NCBI GenBank assembly: GCA_019096065.1 | Contig: JAGUCH010000004.1 | Coordinates: 620,001-684,000 of the forward strand | From: Paracyclopina nana | Lineage: Eukaryota > Arthropoda > Copepoda > Cyclopoida > Cyclopettidae | Direction: 5' to 3' | DNA length: 64,000 nucleotides | Part shown: positions 55,600 to 64,000 of the stretch, piece after piece | How positions within the stretch are numbered: the first letter of the stretch is position 1 | Layout: each line of letters starts with the position of its first letter | Program-made: the position numbers and the translations under genes | Notes under the pieces: model-generated | What the model saw: the letters and a program-made list of their open reading frames with translations, nothing else | What the model was told of the DNA's origin: nothing | The model's database searches: none

Positions 55600-58278
55600 T
55601 TATTGGTTGTGCTCAATCACAAATTCCTTGTCAAGCTCAGCTTGGTTCAAGGTGAGTTTCATTGAAAAGCTCGCGAGTTGGAACAAAAGCTGTAGAAAGA
55701 TCACAGTGGCCTCCACGATGACAAAGTGGGACAAAGAGGTGCCAATGTCCAGCCAAGAGCCTTGATCAGTGACCCAAAAGAAGAAGTGCAAGCCCATGAA
55801 GTCTGAAAAAATGAGGACCACAAGGAACAAAGCTTTCTGAGGCATTTGGCTGACATACTGGACAGCATAGGCAAACAAGGCCACTAGGAAGAAGGGCAGG
55901 ACAACCTTGAGCAGCAAAAGGCTGCCCATGAGGAAGGGGCTGAAAGTGGTCACCAAGGTCTGGATGCTTCTTGGATCAAAGCTATTGAGGCTGGCAATGT
56001 TGCCAGTGCCAAAGAAGGACACTATTGTGAAGGTGAGGAAGGCCAGAGCTCTTTGCAAATCATCAATGCCAATGATGACTCTTTTTCGTGGCTTGGCTTG
56101 AATTGGGATTTGGTCCAGGGCCAAAAAGGCAAAGCTCTTCTCTTGCTCCATGACAAGCCAGCATGCCATGGCAGCTGTCAAAGTGACAAAAAACAGGCCC
56201 TCATAGGTGAGACAAAAGAGTTGGTAAATGGCCTGAAGGCCAAAGGCCAATGACAGTAATCTTTGGAGCAAGAGTGGAGGACTAGTGAATGCCAATGGAA
56301 CTGATGTTGAGAAGATGATCCATGACAGTGGCCTTATAATTCCACCATAACTGCCCATTTCACTCGATGAAAAGGCTGCACAAAGGCCACTGGTGAGTAT
56401 AAAGAGCAACTGCACAACAAAGGTCCATTTCTTGGCCTTGAAAGGTAAAGCCAAAGCTATTGAGGCAAATGCTCCCATTATCACCAATGAGGGCATCTTT
56501 TCCTTGCCAACTGAAGGTTGGAAGGAAAAGGCCATAAGGCCCAAGCAAAGGCCAATCCAGAGCAAGGATAAAAGTCTTTTCTGCTGGTTTTTCAGTTGCA
56601 GCACCATTAGAATTGAGATGGACACAGCCAGCCATCTTCTGTCAAAAAAGGCTAGAATTAAGGCTTCTAGGTTGGCCAAGGCTAAAATGACAAACTTTGC
56701 AAGGCCTCTCAAGTCCAAAGTTTGGTTGGGAGCAATTGTAAATCCACTGGCAGATCTCAGCACTAAAGTCCAAATGAGAAATGGGCTGACATAGTAGAGG
56801 AAGTAGTGGATGGGCACCCTTTGACCAAAAGTGGCCACAGCTGAGTACACCAAGCCCAGCAAGGCCAAATAGTTTGCCACAGGTGAATTTGGCTTTGGCA
56901 GTAGAACTGCTGTGAACTCCTTGAGCACAGTGAGCACATTAAGCAGAATGAAGCCAATGTAAGAGCAACTAGTGGCAATGTACAAAGGCAGCCTGTGGAA
57001 CCTTTGGTAGTGAAAGAGACCCTTGAAACTTTGCTCATACAGCTCATCAGCCAGTTGAAGAGCTGCCTTGTAATTAGCCTTGGATTTGAGCTTGTCAATC
57101 AGCTCCAGAGTTGCCTTGAGATCAAGTGTGAATGGATCCAGAGTTGTGAACAGCCTGGGCAGAATTGAGTCTTGGCATCTTGCTTTGAATGCCAAATATT
57201 GCTCATGCACTTGAAGACCATTGGCAACCTTGGCTTCCACCTTGTGGGACTCATGTATGGACAAGTACTCCATTGGGAGTTTGCCCAATGAATGTTGGGG
57301 CATATTTGCACCAATGAGTGTTGCCATCAAGGGGGCAACATCAGTCTGGTTTATGTCATGTGTCTTCTTTGCAGAAAATGAGGGCCAAGTTGAGTGGCCC
57401 TCCAATGGTGACCTAATGCCAGCTCCCCAAGCTAGGAAAGGTGTTTGTGTCTCATGCTCCATGCCAGCTCCATGTGATCCCCAGTCAGTCATGCCATGAT
57501 CAGAGGTGAAAATGTAGCTTGTCCTTCCATCATGTCTCCAGTAGTCCTCACAAATTCTAACAATCTCCTGAATACCTTGATCCACAACTTGAACATTGGC
57601 ACCAAACTCTGGAGAGTGTGGCTTGTTGGCATGTCCATTTGTGTCCAGTCCAAGCAAGTGCAAAAAGAGGATGATCTTGTCAGACCTCTTGAGCAGGTGA
57701 TTGTCAGCCTCCTCCTTGAAAAATGACTTGACCTTGTCAAACACCCAGGTGTCAAGGTTGGAAATTTGCTCATTGGCAAAGAACTTTTCCAGGCTGGAAT
57801 CATACATGTCCACTTTGACCTGTTGATTCCAGGCAGCCTTGGCAAACATTGGGAGGATGTCAGGGCTTCCCCAGGACCAGACATGATTGCTCTGGTTGAA
57901 CACAGTGTCAAAGTCTACAGGATTCTCTTGCCAGCCTCTTGTAATGGCTGAGGGGTCTTCAAACATGCCAGCAATCAAGGCCACATGGCCTGGCCTTGAT
58001 TCTGTGGGCAGCCTGGTGTGAGACACTCCATAGGCTCCCAGATCTCGGGCAACTTTGCTCAAAAAGGGGGCTCGTCCAGGGTGGGCATAAAGGCTTTCTG
58101 CTCGAAGGCCATCGGCCACAAAAAGGACAAGCCTTTTGGCGGGAGCAACAAAGGCCGCCCCATGCTGAGCAGCAGACTGCAAAACAGGCGAAGTGAAGTA
58201 AATGTCAAAAACAGAGGCCAAAAACAATAAATGGAGTCCAAAATTGAAGATATGCCTCCAGCCTGACCATGTTGACAT
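55600..58278 (-). CDS. PIGN: GPI ethanolamine phosphate transferase 1 (PIG-N), single exon
   Basis: An unbroken frame of 892 aa (human 931). PIGN adds ethanolamine phosphate to the first mannose of GPI precursors in the ER. One N-terminal membrane helix (FNFGLHLLFLASVFDIYF) leads to the alkaline-phosphatase-like lumenal domain with metal-site motifs FVADGLRAES, RPGHVALIAG, LDTNGHANKPHS and TSDHGMTDWGSHG. The C-terminal half holds about a dozen membrane helices. The absence of any intron in 2.7 kb is unusual against the multi-exon vertebrate gene and the 3-6-exon neighbours. A canonical E-box (CACGTG, 58326-58331) lies 48 bp upstream. Confidence 0.95.
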   Translation of the reverse strand: MSTWSGWRHIFNFGLHLLFLASVFDIYFTSPVLQSAAQHGAAFVAPAKRLVLFVADGLRAESLYAHPGRAPFLSKVARDLGAYGVSHTRLPTESRPGHVALIAGMFEDPSAITRGWQENPVDFDTVFNQSNHVWSWGSPDILPMFAKAAWNQQVKVDMYDSSLEKFFANEQISNLDTWVFDKVKSFFKEEADNHLLKRSDKIILFLHLLGLDTNGHANKPHSPEFGANVQVVDQGIQEIVRICEDYWRHDGRTSYIFTSDHGMTDWGSHGAGMEHETQTPFLAWGAGIRSPLEGHSTWPSFSAKKTHDINQTDVAPLMATLIGANMPQHSLGKLPMEYLSIHESHKVEAKVANGLQVHEQYLAFKARCQDSILPRLFTTLDPFTLDLKATLELIDKLKSKANYKAALQLADELYEQSFKGLFHYQRFHRLPLYIATSCSYIGFILLNVLTVLKEFTAVLLPKPNSPVANYLALLGLVYSAVATFGQRVPIHYFLYYVSPFLIWTLVLRSASGFTIAPNQTLDLRGLAKFVILALANLEALILAFFDRRWLAVSISILMVLQLKNQQKRLLSLLWIGLCLGLMAFSFQPSVGKEKMPSLVIMGAFASIALALPFKAKKWTFVVQLLFILTSGLCAAFSSSEMGSYGGIIRPLSWIIFSTSVPLAFTSPPLLLQRLLSLAFGLQAIYQLFCLTYEGLFFVTLTAAMACWLVMEQEKSFAFLALDQIPIQAKPRKRVIIGIDDLQRALAFLTFTIVSFFGTGNIASLNSFDPRSIQTLVTTFSPFLMGSLLLLKVVLPFFLVALFAYAVQYVSQMPQKALFLVVLIFSDFMGLHFFFWVTDQGSWLDIGTSLSHFVIVEATVIFLQLLFQLASFSMKLTLNQAELDKEFVIEHNQ

Positions 58279-58325
58279 TTTGACTTTTTTTGTTATTTTG
58301 TTGTCAAATGGAATGTAAAGGCGTC

Positions 58326-58331
58326 CACGTG
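58326..58331. promoter_or_regulatory. E-box CACGTG in the PIGN promoter
   Basis: Palindromic CACGTG in the 137-bp gap between PIGN and the upstream same-strand gene. It supports a separate PIGN promoter rather than an operon. Factor (USF/TFE/MITF type) is inferred. Confidence 0.4.
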
Positions 58332-58415
58332 ACTAATGTAAACAAACGGGAGCGGGCATTTCAATAGCTTATTTTTCTAACCTAATTTATTTTAGCATGA
58401 TTTTTTGCATTTCTT

Positions 58416-59395
58416 TTATGCTTCCTCTGATTCCTCAGTTTTGTCTGATACAGTAGGCTTGTGGTAGAACATGGATTTCAAAATGCTAATCATTTCATGC
58501 AGATTTTCCTGCTCGGTTGGCTTTGTTTGAATCAGGTTCCAATGGGGAATGAGGAATTGCTTCCAAAACTTGTCTATGGGCATCCTTCTGGCTTTCATGT
58601 AGAAATCATCATTGAGCTCCTTCATGAGCAGCAACACATGTCCAAATATCAATTCTTGAGGAATTACTTCATGTTCTAGTTTTGCATGCACCAATTGACC
58701 CATGACATGCCCTAGGAGTTTATCTCTTGTTTCAAATGAGTTGATCAGCTTGTCCTGTCACATTTGATTAATTGCATGTTACACTTTTTAAGCAGATAAT
58801 CTGGGATTTACCTTGACAGCTTTTTGTTCATCTGTTGGCTTGGCTTGTATCATTTTAATGATCACTTCTACTGCAGGATCTATGATTGGCATTGTATAAA
58901 CGACCATTTCTGCAAACACTTGAGTCAAGTCACTCTCTGTCTCATCTAACTTGTCAAGGATGCTCTTGAACAAATTCCTGTGATCTGTCAGTGTTTTAGC
59001 CAAGTCCAACTCAGTCCTCCACAAGTGCTCAATGTTGAATTTGGCTTTGTGCAATGCCAACATGGCCTTTTCTCTGAGCCCATTTAAGGCTGCATCATTA
59101 TGTCATTAATGAATAAAAAGCTAATTGTGATTGCTGTACCTAATTTGGCAATATCTCCACCATTCCCCTTCTTTTGCTCCATTTTAACTAGCATTTCCTC
59201 AACACCATCAGTTGAGGCTTTGACCAGTTCATGCACAAATTCAATTCTCCTCATGAACAAGGGTTGGAAAAGTGAAGTGAAAAACTCATTGACACTGAAC
59301 CTGGGACACTCTGTGCTTGGAATATTTTCGTCAGCATTGTCTCCATTTATGGCTGCCACGGTGAAATAGAGCAGAAAAACAACTTTCAGTATCAT
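58416..59395 (-). CDS. Unrecognised secreted, helix-rich protein
   Basis: Exons 59395-59140, 59089-58812 and 58754-58416 give 290 aa. A clear signal peptide (MILKVVFLLYFTVAAING) is followed by a mature protein that is almost entirely predicted amphipathic helix with few cysteines (one, in STECPRF) and no membrane helix. Segments such as LDLAKTLTDHRNLFKSILDKL and YTMPIIDPAVEVIIKMIQ show heptad-like spacing. The tail is acidic (SDKTEESEEA). All junctions are GT-AG and in phase, so the model is credible. I do not recognise any family and give no function. PIGN begins 137 bp downstream on the same strand. Confidence 0.75.
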
Positions 59396-59739
59396 CTTTG
59401 CAATCTGAGTCTTATCTCCAAAATGCCATGTTAGCAAAACTTTGATCTGACACGTTTCAATTTTTAGATAAGATGCGCCCCTCCATTTTCTATTTCACAT
59501 CCATCTAATGATTATATTGCATATTGTAACATTTTTTGCTGTCATTGCTACCTTAAAAATGAATTGTGAAGTGAAATTCCCATAGCTGGCCGTTTGTAGA
59601 ACAATGGTTCCCAACTTTATCTGGTAGCACTGCTTTTGTTTACAAGTACAATTACGAATGTCAACAAATAAATTTTCTTCCGCGAAACGGTCCTCTCATT
59701 GCAGCGAAATCGACAATTTGACAAGTTTTTTCAAAAATC
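59396..59739. other. Divergent promoter region, secreted protein / MARS2
   Basis: About 340 AT-rich bases between head-to-head genes; nothing specific found. Confidence 0.3.
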
Positions 59740-61403
59740 ATGCAAAGTCATGCTGCTGCTCGGCGGTTGCTCATCACAACTCCTATTTTCTATGTGAATG
59801 CCAATCCTCATATTGGCCACATATACTCTGTTCTACTTGCCGATGCTCAGGCACGGTTTCAAAGGCTGAAAAATCATGGTGAAATCATGCCTCTACTGTC
59901 CACCGGCACGGATGAACATGGATTGAAGATTCAACAGGCGGCTGCCAAAAGTGGATCCAAGACCTTGGAATTTTGTGATAAAGTCTCAGCAAACTTTAAG
60001 GGAACTTTTGATAAATTCAACGTTGAATATCATGACTTTATTCGAACTACTGAGGAACGCCATAGTAAAGCAGTGAGTCTAATCTAGGCGAAAAAAATAT
60101 TTTGTTTATTATAAGATTATTGGTAACATAATTTATGTTAAGGTTCAACATTGCTGGAGGCAGCTTCAGGCCAAGGGTTGGCTTACAAAGAAATCCTATG
60201 AGAGCTGGTACTGCGTGCAAGATGAGTCTTTTTTGACTGATCACCAAATCGACAAAGAAAAGAGAATCTCTTTAGAATCAGGACATCCAGTGGAATGGGC
60301 TCAAGAGGAGAATTACACTTTTCCTCTAGGTGAATTCAAAGACAAGTTAAACTCGTGGCTGAGCAAAAATGTCATTAAGCCTAAAGTATTCAAGTCTCAC
60401 CTTGATTACTTTTTGCGAAGTGATGCAGAAATGCCAGATTTGTCAGTCTCCAGATCATCCAAAAGGTATAATACAAGAACCACGTCAAAAGCCCAAATAT
60501 CTCATTAATTGATTTAGGCTAACATGGGGCATTCCTGTTCCTGGAGATCCTAGTCAAACTATTTATGTATGGTTAGATGCTCTCGTGAACTATTTGACCG
60601 TGTCTGGGTATCCAGATCAAGCCAACAATTGGCCCCCTTTTTGCCATGTGATTGGCAAGGACATTTTAAAGTTCCATGCCATTTATTGGCCAGCTTTCTT
60701 AATGGCCTTGGAGCTGGAGTTGCCTCGTCAGATATTCTGCCATTCACATTGGACAGTTGGTGATACCAAAATGTCCAAATCTAAAGGAAATGTAATCGAT
60801 CCTAACGCCTTAGCTGAAAAATACACCAATGAAGGACTGAGGTATTTTCTGCTGAGAGAAGGAGTCCCTCATTCAGATGGCAACTACAGTGAAGAACAGC
60901 TAATTAATTACCTCAACAATGACTTGGCCAACACCTTGGGCAATTTGCTGGGAAGAGTGACAGCTCCATCTGTGAATGTGAACATGACATTTTCCAATGA
61001 CACCTTTGAATATGACTCAAAAGAAGCTGAGCAGGTGCTGATTTGCTTGAGAGATCTCAAATCCAGAGTGGAAGTGCATTTTGAAGAGTTCAACTTTTAC
61101 CTTGGCATCAATGACATCATGGAGTGTTTGAGGACAGTCAATGCTTATGTTCAGGCTGAAAAGCCATGGGAGCTGAAAAAAGCTGGAGAATTGGAAAGGC
61201 TGTCAAAAGTGCTGAATTTAAGCCTTGAAAGCTTGCGAATATGTGCCATCTTGCTGCAGCCCATTGTCCCTAGTTTATGTGACAAAGTTCTGACAAAATT
61301 GCAAATTCATCAAAGATCTTTTAGTGATGCTCAAATGTTCAATGCTCATTACATCAATCATGAGCTAAGCCAAGAAAAAGTGATGTTATTCAAGAAAGTT
61401 TGA
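59740..61403 (+). CDS. MARS2: Methionyl-tRNA synthetase, mitochondrial
   Basis: Exons 59740-60072, 60143-60465 and 60518-61403 give 513 aa (human 593). It charges mitochondrial tRNA-Met. The class I signatures are intact: HIGH-type PHIGHIYS and KMSKSKGNV. Other landmarks are LLSTGTDEHGLKIQQAA, YESWYCVQDESFL and YVWLDALVNYLT. The bacterial-type enzyme lacks the C-terminal dimerisation domain and ends in VMLFKKV, close to the LFPR ending of mitochondrial MetRS. The import leader is short (MQSHAAARRLL). Twenty-six bases after the stop is a strong 3' splice site that opens the next gene. Confidence 0.95.
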
Positions 61404-61432
61404 TAATTTCCCCTTTCTCTCTGTTGCAGATA
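61404..61432 (+). promoter_or_regulatory. Intercistronic segment with a strong 3' splice-acceptor (candidate trans-splice site)
   Basis: From the MARS2 stop (61403) the sequence is taatttcccctttctctctg then ttgcag, ending at 61429, three bases before the AFG2B-like ATG at 61433. The polypyrimidine tract is the best in the window, yet there is no donor between the stop and this acceptor, so no normal intron fits unless it begins inside MARS2. Confidence 0.5.
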
Positions 61433-63193
61433 ATGGAAGCAATTCCTGCGATTGAAGATTGGCAAGCACTTCATTTGCCCCTAAAAACCATAAGAGAGCA
61501 CTCTTTAAGATTAGGGGGATTTGCTCATATTGCTCTCAGTGAGGATGTTCAAGTACTTGGACAAGTGATGCTAGCCAGTCCCCAGGATTGTGGTTTCATC
61601 AAGTTCTCTACAATGACAACAAACCAGTCAAACTCTCCTCAAAAAGTATTCCAAGTGAAAAGCATTGAAACTGTTGACGTTATCAATGAGGCTTCTGAGA
61701 TTGAGATACTTGCAGTCACTAGTGATGTGAGGACTACCATAGAGTTGAGGAACTCACCTGAAAAAGCTGACTTTATCATGAAATGCCTTAAAAGAGTCAT
61801 TTTCAATTCTTCATTCACTGTCAGATCTAAATTGCTGGCCCAAATAGGCATCAAATATTTGATCCTTAAAGCTCCCAATGACAAGAGCTTTTTCAAGATC
61901 AGTGAAAATACCAAATTGACAACTTTAAGAAGTGAGACATGTTTCAGAAGGAAAAGAATATCAGAAATACCTTTGGGGGGCCTCCAGGGGCAAACAGACA
62001 AACTCAAGTCAATCCTGGAAACTAGGAGACAATTGAACTTGTCTGGATTTCTCATCAGTGGCCCATCTGGTAGTGGCAAAACTTCCCTCATTAGAAAAGT
62101 TGCTCAAGAGGCAGATTTCTTTCTGCTACTTGTCCATTGCTCAGAAGTGTCAAGACCTCATCCTGGAGAAACTGAAAAGCTGCTCCAGGATCTGTTCAAG
62201 AAAGCTGACCTTCATTGCCAAGAGGAGAAAAATGTAATGCTGATCTTAGAAGATATTGATTTGATCACACTTGACAGAGCCATCTGTCAATTAAAATCCT
62301 TGATTGATAGCTATGGATTATCCATGATCATTGGAGCAACAACTTGCATACCCACAAATGTTCCTGACATTTTGCGAAGGCCTGGAAGATTCACTCATGA
62401 GTTGTTCATTCAAGTACCAAATCTTGAAGAAAGAATGGATATAATTCAGGCTCTTGAACCAACACTTGAACATGACAAGTGTCTGGAGATCAGTCAATGC
62501 ACACAAAGCTATCTAGGGGCAGATTTAGCCTCTTTCCTTTTTCATTTCTCAATCAATGCCTCAATATCAGAGTGTTTAAGATTAACAGCACCCTCTGGAT
62601 TCAAGTCTGGAATTGGTTCTGTTCAACTGAATCCATTGTCGTGGAGTCAAATTGGTGGACTCAAAGAAGTCAAGGATAAATTGCAATCTGCAGTAAGATG
62701 ACAGTTATATTTCTAAAAATAAATCCTGATTTTTATTTTATTTTTAGATTATGTGGCCTTTGCTGTATCCTGACATGTTCCAAAAGCTTGATGTAAAAAG
62801 GACAAAAGGTTTGCTTATGTATGGCCCACCAGGATGTGGAAAAACTGTTCTGGTCAGAGCCATGGCTTCAATGGCTGGAGCAACATTTTTATCCATATCT
62901 GCAGCTTCAATATTTTCTCCATATGTGGGAGATTCTGAAAAGTCTCTTGCTCAAGTGTTTCACAAAGCCAGATTGGGTGCTCCCTCTGTTCTCTTCATTG
63001 ATGAAATTGGTATGAAGCAGAATCTTTTTACTTGTACATAACTTTGTTCTTCTGCTAATCCACAACAGATGGCTTGGTGACAAATAGAGACGACAGTGGA
63101 TCTGGATCAGGGGTTCAAGAGAGAGTTTTATCTGTGCTTCTCAATGAAATGGATGGAATTGGGACTCTCCACCAATCAGCTGTTCGCTCGAAG
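61433..63193 (+). CDS. AFG2B/SPATA5L1-like double AAA ATPase (partial; continues past the window or repeat-rich intron)
   Basis: Exons found: 61433-62692, 62748-63009 and 63069-63193; later exons must lie beyond 64000 or hidden in the following intron. AFG2B with AFG2A frees the recycling factor RSL24D1 from cytoplasmic pre-60S subunits. The first AAA domain starts near residue 185 (EIPLGGLQGQ), with Walker A GPSGSGKT, RPHPGETEKLLQDLF (human SRPGETEENVRRVF) and RRPGRF. Its Walker B reads MLILEDID, so the usual DE is ED. The second domain has WSQIGGLKEVK, Walker A GPPGCGKT, ISAASIFSPYVGDSEKSL (human VSGADLFSPFVGDSEKVL), LFIDEIDGL and VQERVLSVLLNEMDGIG. NVL and AFG2A are less good matches. Confidence 0.83.
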
Positions 63194-64000
63194 GTAAGAC
63201 CTAATTGACATCATGAAGGAATATTATAATGTAAAATATCTGACATTGACTTGACTGTCAGTGGAGTTACTTGACCCTCTATTGACTGACTAGAGACTAA
63301 GTGCTCAGAACAGATTTTTCAGTGGACTGTCTTGACTTTCAGTGGACTGACTCTACTGGGCTCCTACCTTAGGATCTACTACGGACCCGGACTAGAAACT
63401 ACTGTGACGGACCAGGACTAGCATCTACGCCGGACCCGGAATAGAATCTACTGCCACAACATACCAGGAATAGAAACTACTGTGACAGAACCGGAATAGG
63501 ATCTACTGGGTAACATAACAGGAATAGCATCTACAAGGTTGAAACTAGGCCAGCAAAGTTAGTCAATACATCAGGTAGATAAATCAGCTAAGTTCAAAGT
63601 CCTGAAGTTTCGGCCAAGTCTTGAAGGTAAAAGGCAACTCCTGAAGTTAAGGTAAGTCCTGAAGTTTAGGTAAGTTCAAGGCAAATCCTGAAGTTTGAGG
63701 CAAGTCTTGAAGTTAGAGGTAAGTCTTGAAGTTAGAGGCAAGTCTTGAAGTTAGAGGCAAGTCTTGAAGTTAGAGACAAGTCTTGAAGTTAGAGACAAGT
63801 CCTGAAGTTTCTGCCAAGTCCTGAAGTATAGGCCTAGTCCTGAAGTTTTAGCCAAGCCCTTGAGTTGCCAAATCTTGATTTATTGGCCAACTCCTGAAGT
63901 ATCAGCTAGGCTGTGAAGCATATTGCATTTCAGCTTTAGTTTCAACTAATTCAAAGAATTAGGTCAGCCTAAATTCTCTTGTGATAAGAATAAGCAATAT
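63194..64000. repeat. Repeat-filled intron of the AFG2B-like gene
   Basis: A donor (gtaaga) at 63194 opens an intron with no acceptor found before the window end. 63240-63350 repeats ttgactgtcagtggact-type units. 63370-63535 holds units of aatagmatctactg with accaggaatag and gacggacc/ggacccgg. 63590-63870 is an array of about 20-bp units, aggcaagtcttgaagttaga and variants such as aagtcctgaagttt. These three repeat families are different from each other and none codes. Confidence 0.75.

Noticed and set aside
63590-63880. CRISPR-like regular repeats
   Set aside because: Units of about 20 bp are adjacent, without unique spacers, in a eukaryotic intron.

Overview
The window is nuclear DNA from an animal, almost certainly an arthropod. 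The evidence is: spliceosomal introns that are mostly 50-70 bp; a Rebers-Riddiford (chitin_bind_4) cuticle protein; a mitochondrial-clan P450; a trehalase; a mu-type GST; and animal orthologues such as ZMYM/Woc, COG4, ATG9, MCM9, UTP14 and PAXBP1. About 28 genes in 64 kb is dense. Retained DHCR24, MCM9 and LCMT2/TYW4, which are missing from Drosophila, together with a trypsin carrying four Lin-12/Notch repeats, point to a crustacean, perhaps a small-genome copepod. That placement is inference. All gene models were built by hand from reading frames, splice signals and remembered family conservation; exon sums were checked to keep frame.

Layout. 1-2937 (-): ZMYM/Woc zinc-finger protein, open at the left edge. 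3154-5090: nested mobile-element island. 5609-6524 (+): broken WTAP/fl(2)d copy. 6761-8378 (+): mitochondrial-type P450. 8434-9981 (-): UTP14. 10794-11302 (+): SDHD. 11392-11667 (-): LSM5. 11747-14156 (-): PAXBP1. 14569-16276 (-): RCC1-BTB protein. 16767-17675 (-): ECHS1. 18002-20642 (+): COG4. 20896-22601 (+): secreted endonuclease/exonuclease/phosphatase-fold enzyme. 22776-23493 (+): GST. 23549-25172 (-): trehalase. 25963-27681 (+): XXYLT1-like glycosyltransferase without its DxD. 27682-30176: gene-free, with a second hairpin element and a complete hAT-type MITE. 30177-31626 (+): cuticle protein. 32361-34233 (+): DHCR24.

34315-39598 is a block of lineage-specific secreted proteins: a trypsin with four LNR modules (-), a cysteine-rich protein built from five tandemly duplicated 144-bp exons (+), and a two-PAN/apple-like protein (+). 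Then come sphingomyelin synthase-like 39883-42174 (-), TPRA1 44165-45326 (-), ATG9 46297-48433 (+), UBE2J2 49082-49884 (-) with a truncated tandem copy at 48676-48963, MCM9 50355-53072 (-), LCMT2/TYW4 53625-55594 (+), intronless PIGN 55600-58278 (-), an unrecognised secreted helical protein 58416-59395 (-), MARS2 59740-61403 (+), and the start of an AFG2B/SPATA5L1-like AAA ATPase 61433-63193 (+), whose next intron is full of short repeats up to the window end.

Most genes are housekeeping and do not form one pathway. Points of most interest: two 159-bp hairpin elements 24.5 kb apart that differ at only two bases; the exon-duplicated secreted gene next to the LNR-trypsin, which shares a TATA sequence with the PAN gene; tight same-strand pairs (MARS2/AFG2B with 26 nt from stop to a strong 3' splice site, PAXBP1/LSM5 with 79 nt) that look like candidate operons with trans-splicing; and a xylosyltransferase-like protein that lacks its metal-binding motif.
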